From positions 17,973-81,972 of the forward strand of contig JAOAHX010000011.1 in NCBI GenBank assembly GCA_026415035.1: a stretch of DNA of 64,000 nt, read 5' to 3'. The position numbers and the translations under genes were made by a program. The notes under the pieces are model-generated. The model was given only the letters and a program-made list of their open reading frames with translations, was not told where the DNA came from and made no database searches. The stretch is from Thermodesulfobacteriota bacterium. GTDB lineage: Bacteria > Desulfobacterota > BSN033 > UBA1163. Of the stretch, positions 47,716 to 58,153 are shown one piece after another (the stretch's first letter is position 1; each line of letters starts with the position of its first letter).

Positions 47716-48630
47716 CTATGGTGCGCTCCCCTTTCCTTCCAGGGCGGCCGCAATATGGCGGATCATCTGACGATGGACATCGAAGTAGATCTCGGGGGAG
47801 AGAAAGTAGTCGGGATGCTCTTCATAGAAAGAGGCGATCAGTCTCCTGGCCGCTGCATCAATATCCCGGGTAGCGCGATAGGCCTCCTCCATCTCGGCCC
47901 GTTTCCTCTTCGCCATCTCGATCGTCTGGGGGATGAAGGTCCGGGCCTCCTCCCCGAGGACATACCCGTAATGATCGGCGCCATATATTTCAACCGGAAG
48001 TTCCCTCAGACGTTCCAGACTCTCCTGATATCGGGTGAAGTTGGAGTTCCCTGAAACAACGATCGTCTCCCCGAAGGGAATTCCCCCTCCATCCGTCGGA
48101 AACAGTGCCTTGAAGGCCGGTACATAGGCCGCCAGGCAGCAGGAGGAGTGGCCAGGGGTTTCGAAGACGATGACCTCCAGGCCCCCCAGGTCGATACGAT
48201 CCCCCTCTTGGAGGGGGCTTCCCGTGATGTCCTTTCTCCACTCCAGGTCGTATTCCGAGAGGAGAGAGTCCATGCCCATCCGCGTCGCCACCTCGCGGCT
48301 GAATTCGTTGATGGTGGCGATCGCCTTCTCCATGGAGAGGATCTCCCAGGCCCGTTGAGAGGCCAGGACCTCGATCTCGGGTGCCCTTCGTTTGAAGAAG
48401 GGGACGACCCCGATGTGATCGAAGTGGGAATGGAGGATCAGGACCTTTCCGATCCGTCTCTCCTCGATCCCGAAGGCTCTCATCTGGTGGAGGACTTCCG
48501 GGACGAGGTAGCTCATCCCTCCGCTGATGAGCAGAGAGCTCTCCTGCCCTTCGAGGAGGTAGATTCCGCTCTCCCTTCGGCCCAGATACCAGAGGCCGTC
48601 TCGAATTTTGCCTGGACGTCGGACCCTCAT
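47716..48630 (-). CDS. Metallo-beta-lactamase-fold hydrolase
   Basis: A 304-residue MBL-fold protein. The zinc motif is H-S-H-F-D-H (about residues 67-72), followed by a later H in F-E-T-P-G-H-S near 162, D in P-T-D-G-G-G near 182, and a final H in Y-G-A-D-H-Y near 220. No signal peptide. It resembles glyoxalase II-like or MBL hydrolases of unknown substrate; the C-terminal helical part (about 235-304) is longer than in glyoxalase II. The ATG at 48630 with AAGGAAGGG upstream is chosen; the in-frame start 30 bases earlier is a TTG without a good site. Confidence 0.85.
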   Translation of the reverse strand: MRVRRPGKIRDGLWYLGRRESGIYLLEGQESSLLISGGMSYLVPEVLHQMRAFGIEERRIGKVLILHSHFDHIGVVPFFKRRAPEIEVLASQRAWEILSMEKAIATINEFSREVATRMGMDSLLSEYDLEWRKDITGSPLQEGDRIDLGGLEVIVFETPGHSSCCLAAYVPAFKALFPTDGGGIPFGETIVVSGNSNFTRYQESLERLRELPVEIYGADHYGYVLGEEARTFIPQTIEMAKRKRAEMEEAYRATRDIDAAARRLIASFYEEHPDYFLSPEIYFDVHRQMIRHIAAALEGKGSAP

Positions 48631-48695
48631 CCTTCCCTTCCTTTTCGGGAGGAATCGCAAGCCCCGGGGGGAGGATTCAAGGAGGATGGCAAAGA

Positions 48696-48733
48696 CAAAA
48701 AAGCCCCGTGCCGTTTTAAGAAAGGCACAGGGC
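48696..48733 (-). terminator. Terminator at the end of the ribosomal-protein supercluster
   Basis: On the minus strand GCCCTGTGCC pairs with GGCACGGGGC across an A/T loop and is followed by TTTTTT, 30 bases after the rplQ stop. Confidence 0.85.
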
Positions 48734-48760
48734 CCGCTGTCTTTGGGTCAGCCCGCAGGG

Positions 48761-49246
48761 TCATTTCGCCTTCTCTTTTTTCTCGGGCTTCTTCGCCCCT
48801 TTCCCTTGGGCCGCTTTCTTCTTCGGGGCCACCTTTCCGATCATCGCCTTGGCCTTTTCGACCGTCGATGGCTTCTTCTCTTCGGCCGGGGCGTAGGAGA
48901 CGAGTTCGATGAGGGAGAGGGGGGCCCCATCGCCCTGCCGCCAGCCCAGCCGGTAGATCCGGGTATATCCTCCTTGGCGATCCCCCATTTTGGGGGCGAT
49001 CTCGTCGAAGAGTTTTTTCACGATGGTTTCGTTTCGAAGTCGGGCGAAGGCCAACCTCCGGGCGTGGAGGGTGTTCTTCTTGGCCAGGGTGATGATCTTG
49101 TCGGCCAGGATGCGGAGCTCCTTGGCCTTGGCCAGCGTGGTCCGGATCCGCTCATGTTGAAGGAGCGAGACCAGCATGTTCCTGAACATCAACTCCCGAT
49201 GTTTGGTGTGTCGGCTCAATTTCCTTCCTGCAACGCGGTGCCTCAT
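48761..49246 (-). CDS. rplQ: 50S ribosomal protein L17
   Basis: A 161-residue large-subunit protein. The body up to about residue 118 is standard ([14 protein letters not shown]). The rest is a lysine/alanine-rich tail of about 43 residues that is longer than in E. coli L17 (127 residues total). Last gene of the alpha operon, before the terminator at 48.7 kb. Confidence 0.97.
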   Translation of the reverse strand: MRHRVAGRKLSRHTKHRELMFRNMLVSLLQHERIRTTLAKAKELRILADKIITLAKKNTLHARRLAFARLRNETIVKKLFDEIAPKMGDRQGGYTRIYRLGWRQGDGAPLSLIELVSYAPAEEKKPSTVEKAKAMIGKVAPKKKAAQGKGAKKPEKKEKAK

Positions 49247-49260
49247 GCTGAACTCCTATC

Positions 49261-50286
49261 TCAGGGGGCCTCGGCCTCGGTCCCCTCTTGTTCCTTCTTG
49301 GCTTTGTAAGGCCAGTTGTCGATCTTCATGCCGAGGGTGAGCCCCATCTTTGCCAAGACCTCCTTGATCTCGTTGAGGGATTTTCGGCCGAAGTTTTTGG
49401 TGGCCAGGATCTCCGCCTCGGTCTTCTGGACGAGATCGCCGATCAGCTTGATATTGGCATGTTTCAGACAGTTGGCCGCCCGGACGGAGAGCTCGAGCTC
49501 GTCCACGCTTCGGAAAAGGTTCTCATTCAGCGGCTCGGCCTCCTCCTGCGGTTCTGGAGCCAAAGATTCCTCCTCCTCTTCTTCCTCAAAGGAGATGAAG
49601 ATGGAGAGCTGATCCTTCAGGATCTTGGCGGCATGGGCGACGGCCTCCTCGGGGGTGAGGCTTCCGTCTGTCCAGACCTCAAGGGTCAATTTGTCATAAT
49701 CCGTGATCTGCCCCACCCTGGCATTGGTCACGGTATAGTTCACCTTTTTGATGGGCGAGAAGATGGCGTCCATCGGGATCGTTCCGATGGGCATGTTTTC
49801 GTCCCGGTTCCGTTCCGCAGGGACATAGCCCCTTCCCATCTTGACCGTCATCTCCATGTTGAGCTTGGCATCCCGGGAGAGGGTGGCGATCGGGTGATCG
49901 GGGTTGAGGATCTCGACCGCATCCCCGGTCTGGATGTCGCCCGCTTTCAAGACGCCGGGCCCCTCTGCTTTGACGCGAACCGTCTTGGGCCCTTCGGTGT
50001 GGAGTTTAAGCCTCACTTCTTTGAGGTTGAGGATGATTTCGGTGACGTCCTCCTTCACGCCGGGGATCGTGGAGAATTCGTGGAGGACGCCGTCTATCTT
50101 CACCGAGGTGATCGCCGCCCCTTGGAGGGAGGAGAGGAGGATCCGCCGGAGAGAATTTCCGATGGTGATGCCGAACCCTCGCTCGAAGGGTTCCGCCATG
50201 AACTTCCCATAGAAAGGGGTGAGGGTCTCTTTCTCCACTTCCAATCGCTTCGGTCGAATCAGGTCTTTCCAGCTTTTTTGAACCAT
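49261..50286 (-). CDS. rpoA: RNA polymerase alpha subunit
   Basis: A 341-residue subunit. N-terminal assembly domain ([19 protein letters not shown] near 31-48) and C-terminal DNA/activator-binding domain ([10 protein letters not shown], about 265-275) are both complete; a long acidic linker ([12 protein letters not shown]) joins them. 14 bases separate it from rplQ and 36 from rpsD. Confidence 0.98.
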   Translation of the reverse strand: MVQKSWKDLIRPKRLEVEKETLTPFYGKFMAEPFERGFGITIGNSLRRILLSSLQGAAITSVKIDGVLHEFSTIPGVKEDVTEIILNLKEVRLKLHTEGPKTVRVKAEGPGVLKAGDIQTGDAVEILNPDHPIATLSRDAKLNMEMTVKMGRGYVPAERNRDENMPIGTIPMDAIFSPIKKVNYTVTNARVGQITDYDKLTLEVWTDGSLTPEEAVAHAAKILKDQLSIFISFEEEEEEESLAPEPQEEAEPLNENLFRSVDELELSVRAANCLKHANIKLIGDLVQKTEAEILATKNFGRKSLNEIKEVLAKMGLTLGMKIDNWPYKAKKEQEGTEAEAP

Positions 50287-50322
50287 ATCGCCTCCCTTTT
50301 CCTAAAAAGGGGTGAGAAAGAT

Positions 50323-50949
50323 TTATTTGGAGTAGAGCTCGACGATCAACTTCTCCTGGATGGGCAGGGTGATGTCCTCTCGGGAAGGAAGGGCCTTCAC
50401 CGTCCCTCTCATCTGCTCTTTCTCTAATTCTAACCAAGAGGGCACTCCTCGCCGGGCCACGGCTTCCAGGGCCTCCTGGATGCGGGTCAGATGCTTGCTT
50501 TTTTCCCGCACGGAGATGACGTCCCCGGGCTTCAGGAGGTAGGAAGGGATATTGACCTTGGTCTGGTTGACGAGGAAGTGGTTGTGTCGGACCAGCTGGC
50601 GGGCCTCGTTCCTCGAACTGGCGAACCCGAGCCGGTAGACGGCATTGTCCAGGCGACGTTCGAGAAGCTGGAGCAGGATCTCTCCGGTGATCCCTTTGCG
50701 GCGATCGGCCTCCTTGAAGGTGTTTCGGAACTGTCTTTCCAAAAGACCATAGACCCTCTTCACCTTCTGTTTCTCTCTCAACTGGGCCCCGTAGTCGGTA
50801 GCCTTTTTTCGACTCTGCCCATGTTGGCCGGGCGCATAACCTCTTCGCTCAAAGGCACATTTTTCGGTATAACACCTCTCTCCCTTGAGAAAGAGTTTCA
50901 GGTTCTCCCTCCGACAGAGTCGACAAACCGAAGCGGTATATCTGGCCAA
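50323..50949 (-). CDS. rpsD: 30S ribosomal protein S4
   Basis: A 208-residue assembly protein. The true start is TTG at 50947-50949: the sequence then begins (M)[14 protein letters not shown] as in other S4 proteins, and GAGGAGGAG lies just upstream. The N-terminal C-x2-C ... C-x5-C pattern (C9, C12, C26, C31) is of the zinc-binding S4 type. A longer ATG frame starting at 51015 overlaps rpsK and is rejected. Confidence 0.97.
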   Translation of the reverse strand: MARYTASVCRLCRRENLKLFLKGERCYTEKCAFERRGYAPGQHGQSRKKATDYGAQLREKQKVKRVYGLLERQFRNTFKEADRRKGITGEILLQLLERRLDNAVYRLGFASSRNEARQLVRHNHFLVNQTKVNIPSYLLKPGDVISVREKSKHLTRIQEALEAVARRGVPSWLELEKEQMRGTVKALPSREDITLPIQEKLIVELYSK

Positions 50950-50984
50950 AGTCTCCTCCTCGATGAAATTCGTTTCTCCCCTTC

Positions 50985-51374
50985 TTAGACGCGCCTCCGT
51001 TTGGGCGGACGACATCCGTTATGGGGGATCGGTGTCACATCCTTGATCATATGGACCTTCAACCCCGTGGCCTGAAGCGAGCGGAGGGCCGATTCCCTGC
51101 CCGCCCCAGGACCTTTCACATAAACGTCGATGGTCCGGACGCCATGCTCCATGGCCTTTTTGGCGGCATCTTCTGCGGCCATCTGGGCAGCGAAGGGAGT
51201 GCTCTTGCGGGACCCTTTGAATCCCTGGGTCCCCGCGCTCGACCAGCAGATGACCCGCCCCTCGTGGTCCGTGATGGTGATGATGGTATTGTTGAAGGTG
51301 GCCTGGATGTGGGCGATGGCCGACTGGATATTCTTCTTTACCTTCTTCTTTTTGCTCCCTGGAGCAGTGGCCAT
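50985..51374 (-). CDS. rpsK: 30S ribosomal protein S11
   Basis: A 129-residue platform protein with the conserved [15 protein letters not shown] (23-37) and the terminal [13 protein letters not shown]. It follows rpsM by 24 bases and precedes rpsD by 35. Confidence 0.98.
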   Translation of the reverse strand: MATAPGSKKKKVKKNIQSAIAHIQATFNNTIITITDHEGRVICWSSAGTQGFKGSRKSTPFAAQMAAEDAAKKAMEHGVRTIDVYVKGPGAGRESALRSLQATGLKVHMIKDVTPIPHNGCRPPKRRRV

Positions 51375-51398
51375 ATCTCCTCCTCGTGGCGTTCAGGG

Positions 51399-51776
51399 CT
51401 ACTCCTTCTCTTTCTTCTTTCCGATGATGGCCCGGCGCGGGCCTTTCCGGGTCCGGGCATTGGTATGAGTCCTCTGGCCCCGCACCGGAAGGGATCGGCG
51501 ATGGCGGAGCCCCCGATAGGACCCGATGTCCATCAAACGCTTGATGTTGGTCGCCACCTCTCTCCTGAGGTCTCCCTCCACCTTGTATTCCTGATCGATG
51601 ATCTCCCGGATCCGAACGACCTCGGCTTCGGTCAACTGATGGACCTTCGTATCCTTGTTCACCTTGGCCTTTTCAAGGATCTTGTTGGCCGAGGGCCTTC
51701 CGATCCCATAGATGTAGGTGAGGGCGATCTCCACCCGCTTGTCCTTGGGAAGATCGACACCCGCAATTCGTGCCAT
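51399..51776 (-). CDS. rpsM: 30S ribosomal protein S13
   Basis: A 125-residue head protein starting [10 protein letters not shown], with [16 protein letters not shown] near 85-100 and a basic tail. The gap to rpmJ upstream is 100 bases, larger than elsewhere in this cluster. Confidence 0.98.
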   Translation of the reverse strand: MARIAGVDLPKDKRVEIALTYIYGIGRPSANKILEKAKVNKDTKVHQLTEAEVVRIREIIDQEYKVEGDLRREVATNIKRLMDIGSYRGLRHRRSLPVRGQRTHTNARTRKGPRRAIIGKKKEKE

Positions 51777-51876
51777 GATATGCTCCTTCGTCGCCGTTTG
51801 GGGTTGAAAGATTGCTCCGGCCCCCGTGCCCTATGTCCGGGCAAAGGCCCGAGAGGCCCCCAACCCCTATCGTCTT

Positions 51877-51990
51877 TTAGCCCTGTCTCTGTTTGTGCTT
51901 CGGATTCTCGCAGATGACCCGGACCACCCGTTTTCGCCGGACGATTTTACATTTGTCGCAGATCTTTTTGACTGAGGCTCTCACTTTCAC
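51877..51990 (-). CDS. rpmJ: 50S ribosomal protein L36
   Basis: A 37-residue protein with GTG start (51988-51990), GGGAG upstream, and the zinc-ligand pattern C11-x2-C14-x12-C27-x4-H32. Ends K-H-K-Q-R-Q-G. Too short for common length filters. It sits 3 bases after infA. Confidence 0.97.
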   Translation of the reverse strand: MKVRASVKKICDKCKIVRRKRVVRVICENPKHKQRQG

Positions 51991-51993
51991 GTT

Positions 51994-52212
51994 CTATTTC
52001 TCCCGGTAGATGATCCTTCCCCGGGTGAGGTCATAGGGAGACAGTTCGACCGTCACTTTATCTCCGGGGAGGATCTTGATAAAGTGCATTCTCATCTTTC
52101 CAGAGATATGGGCGAGCACCTTGTGCCCGTTTTCCAGCTCCACCCGGAACATGGCGTTGGGAAGCGTCTCGAGAACCTTTCCTTCAACCTGAATGGCCTC
52201 TTCTTTCGGCAT
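51994..52212 (-). CDS. infA: Translation initiation factor IF-1
   Basis: A 72-residue S1/OB-fold factor: [10 protein letters not shown] start, [12 protein letters not shown] near 21, and [10 protein letters not shown] near the end. The ATG at 52212 has GGGAGAAG upstream; a longer in-frame start overlaps adk. Confidence 0.97.
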   Translation of the reverse strand: MPKEEAIQVEGKVLETLPNAMFRVELENGHKVLAHISGKMRMHFIKILPGDKVTVELSPYDLTRGRIIYREK

Positions 52213-52235
52213 CGATGGCTTCTCCCTTTCGCCTT

Positions 52236-52889
52236 TCATCCAGGCGTGGCCTGGAGGAGACGAAGGATCTGTTGGAAAATGTGCTCTGCCTCGCCCTGCC
52301 CTTGGATCGACCGGAGGAGGTTTCGGTCTCGATAATACTGGATGAGGGGAGCGGTCTGCCGCTCATAGGTCTCGAGTCGGGTTCGAATCGCCTCCTCCCG
52401 ATCATCCTCCCTCTGATAGAGGGCACCGCCGCATCGGTCGCAGAGATTGTCCTTCTTCGGGGGATGGAAGAGGACATGAAACATCGCCCCGCACTCCCTG
52501 CAGGTTCGCCTCCCGGTCAATCGCCTCACCAACTCATCCGTTTCGACCTCGATGTTGAGGACATGGTCGATCCTCTTTCCGAGCTTGGCCAGGAGGGACT
52601 GGAGGGCCTCCGCCTGGGGGAGGGTCCTCGGGAAACCGTCGAGGATGAAACCGGCCTGGCAGTCGTCGGCCTTAAGCCGCTCCTCGATGATGCCGATGAC
52701 CACCTCATCCGGGACGAGCTCCCCCCGATCCATGAACTGCTTGGCCCGAATCCCTAAAGGGGAGGCCTCCCTCACCGCGGCCCGGAGGATGTCGCCGGTG
52801 GAGATCTGGGGGATGTGAAAATGGCCGACGATCCTCTGGGCCTGCGTCCCTTTCCCAGCCCCAGGGGGGCCTAACAGAATGAGATTCAT
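52236..52889 (-). CDS. adk: Adenylate kinase (zinc-type LID)
   Basis: A 217-residue enzyme for AMP + ATP = 2 ADP. P-loop G-P-P-G-A-G-K-G-T (7-15), A-M-P-binding D-G-F-P-R-T near 84-89, and a LID with C-R-E-C ... C-D-R-C (about 129-153), the four-cysteine structural zinc site. It follows secY by 41 bases. The map gene that usually follows adk is absent. Confidence 0.97.
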   Translation of the reverse strand: MNLILLGPPGAGKGTQAQRIVGHFHIPQISTGDILRAAVREASPLGIRAKQFMDRGELVPDEVVIGIIEERLKADDCQAGFILDGFPRTLPQAEALQSLLAKLGKRIDHVLNIEVETDELVRRLTGRRTCRECGAMFHVLFHPPKKDNLCDRCGGALYQREDDREEAIRTRLETYERQTAPLIQYYRDRNLLRSIQGQGEAEHIFQQILRLLQATPG

Positions 52890-52930
52890 CGAAATACCCT
52901 CATCGCCCGTCCCATCCGAATGAAAGGAAC

Positions 52931-54256
52931 CTAACGTCTCCCCTTGAGCTTCCCTTTTTTCATCAGGCCTTCGTAGTGTCGGGTCAACAGATGGGCCTCG
53001 ATCTGCTGAACCGTATCGAGGGCCACCCCCACCACGATGAGGAGCGCGGTCCCTCCAAAGTAGAAGGGGACATTGAACCGACTGACCAGAATGGTCGGGA
53101 GAACACAGACCGCTGCCACATAGAGGGCCCCCCCCAAGGTGATCCGGGTCAGGACCTTATCGATATATTCCGCCGTTTTTTGGCCGGGGCGGATGCCAGG
53201 GATATACCCTCCGAACTTCTTCATGTTTTCAGCGACATCCGCCGGGTTGAAGGTGACGGCCGTGTAGAAGAAACAGAAGAAGATGATGAATCCGACATAG
53301 AGGAGGTTATAAAGGAGCGCGTTTGGAGAAAGACTGTGGAGGATGGCCTGGATCCAAGAATGGGATTCCACCCAGGGCTTGGGCAGGAAATTGGCGATCG
53401 TGAGAGGAAACATCAGGATCGAGGAGGCGAAGATCGCAGGGATGACCCCAGCGGTATTCAATTTGAGGGGGAGATGGGTGCTTTGCCCGCCGTAGACCCT
53501 CCTCCCTACGATCCGTTTGGCATACTGGACCGGAAGCCTCCTCTGACTCGTCTCGACGAAGATGATGGCGGCGATGACGGCGACCATCAGGACGATCAGA
53601 AAGAGGATGGTGACGAGGCCGAGCTGTCCCACCCGGAACAGTTCATAGGTGGTGGCGATCGCGTTGGGGAGCCTGGCGACGATCCCGGCAAAGATGATGA
53701 GGGAGATTCCGTTCCCGATGCCCCGTTCGGTGATCTGCTCCCCGAGCCACATGAGGAACGCCGTTCCCGCGGTCAGGGTGATGACGGTCAGGAGACGGAA
53801 GGACCACCCGGGGTTGAGGACGACCATCTCGCCCGCCGCGCCCGTCATGTTCTCGAGGCCGACGGCGATGCCGAATCCTTGGATCATGCTGAGGAGGACG
53901 GTTCCGTAGCGGGTGTATTGGACGATCTTCCTCCTCCCCAACTCCCCCTCTTTCTGGAGCTGGGCGAGGTAGGGGATGACCACGGTGAGCAGCTGGAGGA
54001 TGATCGAGGCGCTGATATAGGGCATGATGCCCAAGGCGAAGACGGAGAGCCGCTCCAAGGCCCCTCCCGAGAACATGTCGATGAGGCTGAAGAGGGTCCC
54101 CCTCGCATGGGCGAAGAAAGAGGCGAGGGCATCGCCGTTGATCCCAGGCGTCGGGATGTGAACCCCGATGCGATAGATGGCCAGAAAGAGGAAGGTCATC
54201 AGAATCCTTCGCTTCAACTCCGGGATCTTGAAAATGGTCTGAGCCCCCGAGATCAT
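52931..54256 (-). CDS. secY: Protein translocase subunit SecY
   Basis: A 441-residue inner-membrane channel subunit with ten helices. N-terminus [22 protein letters not shown] is typical, as are [14 protein letters not shown] (plug region, about 76-89) and [12 protein letters not shown] near 350. The ATG overlaps the rplO stop by four bases. Confidence 0.98.
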   Translation of the reverse strand: MISGAQTIFKIPELKRRILMTFLFLAIYRIGVHIPTPGINGDALASFFAHARGTLFSLIDMFSGGALERLSVFALGIMPYISASIILQLLTVVIPYLAQLQKEGELGRRKIVQYTRYGTVLLSMIQGFGIAVGLENMTGAAGEMVVLNPGWSFRLLTVITLTAGTAFLMWLGEQITERGIGNGISLIIFAGIVARLPNAIATTYELFRVGQLGLVTILFLIVLMVAVIAAIIFVETSQRRLPVQYAKRIVGRRVYGGQSTHLPLKLNTAGVIPAIFASSILMFPLTIANFLPKPWVESHSWIQAILHSLSPNALLYNLLYVGFIIFFCFFYTAVTFNPADVAENMKKFGGYIPGIRPGQKTAEYIDKVLTRITLGGALYVAAVCVLPTILVSRFNVPFYFGGTALLIVVGVALDTVQQIEAHLLTRHYEGLMKKGKLKGRR

Positions 54257-54696
54257 GACCTGATGACCTCCACCTTTCCGGAGGCCTGCTCCACTTTTTT
54301 GACCGCGGCCAGGCTTGCCCGGTGGACCCGGATCGTCATCGGATGTTCAAGGTCCCCGTCGGAGAGGAGTTTGATCGTCTCCCCTTTTCGACAGAGACCG
54401 GCGGCGACCAAGCGTTCCGGGTCAACGATCGCATCTTTTTCGAAGCGGTTGAGGTCCCGGAGATGGATGATGGAGACCTTCTCCTTGAAGGGGTTCCGGA
54501 ACCCCCGCTTGGGCAGCCGCCTCTGAAGCGGCATCTGGCCACCCTCAAATCCGGCCTTGGGACCTCCGCCGGACCGAGCCCGCTGGCCTTTATGGCCCTT
54601 GCAGGCGGTCTTGCCGTGGCCAGACCCGGGCCCCCTTCCCACCCGTTTCCTCTTCTTCCTCGATCCCTCCGCGGGTTTCAGTTCAGAAAGTCTCAT
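54253..54696 (-). CDS. rplO: 50S ribosomal protein L15
   Basis: A 147-residue protein with the glycine/arginine-rich N-terminus ([14 protein letters not shown]) and [18 protein letters not shown] (about 49-66). Follows rpmD by 3 bases and overlaps secY. Confidence 0.98.
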   Translation of the reverse strand: MRLSELKPAEGSRKKRKRVGRGPGSGHGKTACKGHKGQRARSGGGPKAGFEGGQMPLQRRLPKRGFRNPFKEKVSIIHLRDLNRFEKDAIVDPERLVAAGLCRKGETIKLLSDGDLEHPMTIRVHRASLAAVKKVEQASGKVEVIRS

Positions 54697-54699
54697 CGC

Positions 54700-54912
54700 C
54701 TATGCCTCTTCTCCTTGGTCGATCAATTCGACGAGATGGGGAACCTGCTGGATCATGCCCCGTATGGTCGGATGATCCGGAAGGAGTCGGACCTGGTTCA
54801 GTCGTTTGAATCCGAGGGCCTTGATGATCCTCTTCTGCGGTTCCGGTCGGCCGATGACGCTCCGTTTCCATCTCACCCGAATCCTTCTCTCTCCCTCGGT
54901 TTGCGCCGTCAT
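54700..54912 (-). CDS. rpmD: 50S ribosomal protein L30
   Basis: A 70-residue protein with the L30 core I-G-R-P-E-P-Q-K-R-I-I-K-A-L-G-F-K-R-L-N (20-39) and H-P-T-I-R-G-M-I-Q-Q-V-P-H-L-V (47-61). The start carries a ten-residue extension before the core. 13 bases from rpsE. Confidence 0.95.
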   Translation of the reverse strand: MTAQTEGERRIRVRWKRSVIGRPEPQKRIIKALGFKRLNQVRLLPDHPTIRGMIQQVPHLVELIDQGEEA

Positions 54913-54925
54913 GATCCCTGACCTC

Positions 54926-55423
54926 TCAGCTTGGATTCTCCTTGGAGGCCTTCCTCATCTGAAGAACCTCCTCCGGGTATTTCAACTGGCTGATGGCCGC
55001 CATCGTGGCCTTCACCAAATTGTAGGGGTTGTTGGACCCAAGGGATTTGGTCAGAATGTTTTCGATGCCGGCCGACTCCGCAATGGCCCTCACCGCGGCG
55101 CCTGCGATCACCCCCGTTCCCTCCGATGCGGGCTTCAAGAGGACCTTGGAGGCTCCAAATTTGCCCATGACCTCATACGGGATGGTCTTGTTGACCAGGG
55201 GGACTTTGATCAAGCTCCGCTTCGCATGTTCCACCGCCTTCCGGATGGCCTCCGGGACCTCGTTCGCCTTTCCCATGCCACTTCCCACATGGCCTTGGCC
55301 ATCGCCCACGACGACCAGGGCGCTGAAACTGAACCGCCTGCCGCCTTTGACCACTTTGGCCACCCGGCGAATGTCCACGACCCGGTCTGTCAACTCCAAC
55401 GTGCTTGGATCAATCTTTGGCAA
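54926..55423 (-). CDS. rpsE: 30S ribosomal protein S5
   Basis: A 165-residue decoding-site protein with [23 protein letters not shown] (15-37, part of the double-stranded RNA-binding fold) and the C-terminal [22 protein letters not shown] 119-base structured gap separates it from rplR. Confidence 0.98.
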   Translation of the reverse strand: MPKIDPSTLELTDRVVDIRRVAKVVKGGRRFSFSALVVVGDGQGHVGSGMGKANEVPEAIRKAVEHAKRSLIKVPLVNKTIPYEVMGKFGASKVLLKPASEGTGVIAGAAVRAIAESAGIENILTKSLGSNNPYNLVKATMAAISQLKYPEEVLQMRKASKENPS

Positions 55424-55457
55424 TGTCGCTCCCTCCCGAGAAGGATTTCCGAGGGAC

Positions 55458-55536
55458 GGGCCCGGAGTTGCGGAATGTCCTTAAGAGGATCCTCTTCCAA
55501 TCCCTTTTGGACGATGGGGCTGTTCCGCAAGGGCCC
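55458..55536 (-). other. Structured rplR-rpsE intercistronic region (inverted repeats)
   Basis: GGGCCC (55458-55463) and TTGCGGAA (55468-55475) pair with TTCCGCAA (55523-55530) and GGGCCC (55531-55536). Inside lies the perfect palindrome AAGAGGATCCTCTT (55483-55496). This 119-base gap is the longest in the rps/rpl run, and the nested stems suggest RNA control or processing. Confidence 0.55.
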
Positions 55537-55542
55537 TCCCGG

Positions 55543-55905
55543 TCAAAAGATGAGCCCTCCTGCCCTTGCGGCTTCGGCCAGGGCCTTCACCCTTCCGTGG
55601 TAGAGATATCCGTTTCGGTCAAAGACGACCTTCTGTATCCCCTTCTCCAGACATTTCTTGGCGATGAGCTCCCCGACCTTCTTGGCGGCTTCCACGTTTC
55701 CCGTCGCCCGAAGGGTTCCCCGGAGCTCCGGACTGAGGGTGGAGGCACTGGCCACGGTCCGGCCCGTGGTATCGACGATGGCCTGGGCATAGATATGCTT
55801 CAGGCTCCTGAAGACATTGAGGCGAGGCCGTTCGGCCGTCCCTCGTATCCGGCTTCTGACCCTCCTCTTTCGCTTCCTCCTTGCCAAGATCTTCTTCGGT
55901 ACCAT
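55543..55905 (-). CDS. rplR: 50S ribosomal protein L18
   Basis: A 120-residue 5S rRNA-binding protein: [16 protein letters not shown] near 27-42 and the end [26 protein letters not shown]. Twenty-one bases from rplF. Confidence 0.98.
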   Translation of the reverse strand: MVPKKILARRKRKRRVRSRIRGTAERPRLNVFRSLKHIYAQAIVDTTGRTVASASTLSPELRGTLRATGNVEAAKKVGELIAKKCLEKGIQKVVFDRNGYLYHGRVKALAEAARAGGLIF

Positions 55906-55926
55906 ATCGTTCCGACTTCCTTCTCT

Positions 55927-56463
55927 TTAGGCTTTCGTCTTGCCGACTTTCTTGCGAATCTTTTCCCCGAGATAGCGAATCCCCTTTCCCTTGTAGGGTT
56001 CGGGAGGCTTGATCGCCCGAATTTTGGCAGCGGTATTCCCGACCAGCTCTTTATCCACCCCCCTTACGGTGATCAGGGTCTGTTTCTCCACCTCCATTTT
56101 GATCCCTTCCGGAATGGGAAAGAGGACCGGGTGGGAAAACCCGAGGGAGAGCTTGAGGGTGTTGCCTTGGACATCAGCCCGATAGCCCACGCCGACGATC
56201 TCCAGTCTCTTTTCAAAACCCTGGGTCACGCCCGTCACCATGTTGGCGATCAGGCTGCGGGTGAGGCCGTGGAGGGCCTTGAGGGTCCTTTCCTCCCGTT
56301 CCTTCTGAACCAAGATCTTCCCGCCATCCACCGAGACCAGGATCCCGCGGGGGATGGGAAGGGAGAGCGTCCCTTTGGGCCCCGAGACCTCGATCTTCGA
56401 TGGGTCATGGGAGACCTTCACATCCTTCGGCAGGGGGATGGGCATTCTTCCGATACGAGACAT
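55927..56463 (-). CDS. rplF: 50S ribosomal protein L6
   Basis: A 178-residue protein. [12 protein letters not shown] start (ATG 56463, GAGGAG upstream, GTG two codons earlier rejected) and the terminal [14 protein letters not shown]. The 124-base rpsH-rplF gap upstream shows no gene. Confidence 0.98.
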   Translation of the reverse strand: MSRIGRMPIPLPKDVKVSHDPSKIEVSGPKGTLSLPIPRGILVSVDGGKILVQKEREERTLKALHGLTRSLIANMVTGVTQGFEKRLEIVGVGYRADVQGNTLKLSLGFSHPVLFPIPEGIKMEVEKQTLITVRGVDKELVGNTAAKIRAIKPPEPYKGKGIRYLGEKIRKKVGKTKA

Positions 56464-56587
56464 AGCCACTCCTCACATCCGAATATCGTCGCCTCAGAGG
56501 CGGATCCGAAACAGGCCTTCCGAGGAGGGCCAGGCCGCAAGGGACCCCGGCTTCGGATTTTCCTCCTCCGGGCTCCGAATTTCGAGA

Positions 56588-56986
56588 TCACCAGACATAA
56601 CACAACACCTCACCGCCCACATGGAATTTTCTCGCCCCCTTGTCGGTCAGCACGCCCTTGGAGGTGGAGAGGATGGAGATCCCCAGGCCGCTCATCGGGG
56701 AGGGGATTCGATCGGTTCCCACATAGACCCTCCGGCCAGGCTTGCTGATGCGGCGGATGTGGATCAATCCCTTTCGGTTTGCATCGTACTTGAGGACGAT
56801 GCGGATCACCGGGTGATCCTTTTCCCCTTTCAACACCTTGAAGTGGGTGATGAAGCCCTCCTCCTTCAGGATCTTGGCGATCTCGTGTTTCAACTTGGAG
56901 TAGGGGATATCGACGCTTTCGAATCGGGCCTTGGAGGCATTTCGGATGAGCGTGAACATATCGGCCAATGGATCGGTCATCGACAT
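56588..56986 (-). CDS. rpsH: 30S ribosomal protein S8
   Basis: A 132-residue 16S-binding protein starting [17 protein letters not shown], ending E-V-L-C-Y-V-W. GGAG lies 8 bases before the ATG at 56986. Confidence 0.98.
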   Translation of the reverse strand: MSMTDPLADMFTLIRNASKARFESVDIPYSKLKHEIAKILKEEGFITHFKVLKGEKDHPVIRIVLKYDANRKGLIHIRRISKPGRRVYVGTDRIPSPMSGLGISILSTSKGVLTDKGARKFHVGGEVLCYVW

Positions 56987-57003
56987 AGAGGACTCCGTTC
57001 AGG

Positions 57004-57189
57004 TTACCAGCTCGCCTTGATCACTCCCGGGATCTCTCCGCGGGAGGCATGTTTTCTGAAACAGAGGCGACACATGCTGAATTTTCGCAGAAACGCCCGA
57101 GCCCTTCCGCAGAGAGGGCAACGGTTGTATTGGCGGACCTTGAATTTCTGCTTTCGCTTGGCTTTATTCATCAGGGCTAATCTGGCCAA
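57004..57189 (-). CDS. rpsN: 30S ribosomal protein S14, zinc-binding short type
   Basis: A 61-residue protein of the zinc (type Z) form, C24-P-L-C27 and C40-R-L-C43, ending [11 protein letters not shown]. The non-zinc 100-residue form is not seen in this window. Confidence 0.97.
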   Translation of the reverse strand: MARLALMNKAKRKQKFKVRQYNRCPLCGRARAFLRKFSMCRLCFRKHASRGEIPGVIKASW

Positions 57190-57254
57190 TGGTCTTTCCC
57201 CCGTTCGAAGATCGGTGGAGGGCGGGGTCCCTCAAGGCCCGACCCTCCATCGGA

Positions 57255-57794
57255 TTAATTCCTGAAGGGCATCCCGAGCAGCCTCAAGAGCTCTTTCCCC
57301 TCCTCGTCGGTCTTGGCGGTGGTGTTGATGACGATGTTCATCCCCTTGACCTTGTCAATCTTGTCGTAATGGATCTCCGGAAAGATGAGCTGCTCCTTGA
57401 CGCCCAAGGCGAAGTTCCCCCGTCCATCGAAGGATTTCGAGGAGACCCCTTTAAAGTCCCTCACCCTCGGAAGGGCCACGTTGACGAGGCGATTGAAGAA
57501 TTCATACATCCGGTCCTTCCGGAGGGTGACCCTGACCCCGATGGGCATCCCAGCCCTCAGCTTGAACTGGGCAATCGACTTTTTGGCCTTGGTGATCACC
57601 GCCTTCTGCCCAGTGATGAGGGTCAGCTCCTGAACGGCGGAGTCCAGGATCTTGATGTTCTGGATGGCTTCCCCCAATCCCATGTTGATCACGATTTTGT
57701 CCAGCCGAGGGACCTCCATCCGGTTCCGGTATTGGAAACGCTTCATCAGGGCCGGGACGACCTGTTCCTGATAGATCTCTTTCAATTTGGGCAT
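57255..57794 (-). CDS. rplE: 50S ribosomal protein L5
   Basis: A 179-residue protein bound to 5S rRNA and P-site t[16 protein letters not shown] near 29-41 and the end [11 protein letters not shown] are standard. The 65-base gap before rpsN is longer than its neighbours. Confidence 0.98.
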   Translation of the reverse strand: MPKLKEIYQEQVVPALMKRFQYRNRMEVPRLDKIVINMGLGEAIQNIKILDSAVQELTLITGQKAVITKAKKSIAQFKLRAGMPIGVRVTLRKDRMYEFFNRLVNVALPRVRDFKGVSSKSFDGRGNFALGVKEQLIFPEIHYDKIDKVKGMNIVINTTAKTDEEGKELLRLLGMPFRN

Positions 57795-57803
57795 CGCATC
57801 TCC

Positions 57804-58133
57804 CTATTTGTCAAAGATTTCACCGCATTTTTTACAGTACCGGACCTTCTTCCCCCCCTCGATGAAACGATGGCCAATCCGCACTGGCTTGTTACACTTT
57901 TCGCAGAGAAGCATCACATTCGAGAGGTGGAGGGGGGCCTCCTTTTCGAGGATCCCGCCTCGTTTCTGTTGTCCGTGGGGACGGGTATGGCGTTTGATGA
58001 AGTTGATCTTTTCGACGACCACCCTCCCTTTTTCCGGCAAGACCCTCAACACCCGTCCGCTCTTCCCTTTCTCCCGACCGTGGATGACCATGACCAGGTC
58101 ATTCTTTTTGATATAGCTTCTCGAAGCGACCAT
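57804..58133 (-). CDS. rplX: 50S ribosomal protein L24
   Basis: A 109-residue KOW-domain protein (G-R-E-K-G-K-S-G-R-V-L-R-V, about 19-31) with a zinc-ribbon-like end, C-E-K-C near 77 and C-K-K-C near 99, as in other bacteria that keep these cysteines. Confidence 0.97.
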   Translation of the reverse strand: MVASRSYIKKNDLVMVIHGREKGKSGRVLRVLPEKGRVVVEKINFIKRHTRPHGQQKRGGILEKEAPLHLSNVMLLCEKCNKPVRIGHRFIEGGKKVRYCKKCGEIFDK

Positions 58134-58153
58134 GCCCTGTTCCTTTCCACCCT

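Noticed and set aside
50950..51015. ATG-initiated extension of rpsD
   Set aside because: It overlaps rpsK and adds non-homologous residues; the TTG at 50949 gives the standard S4 start.
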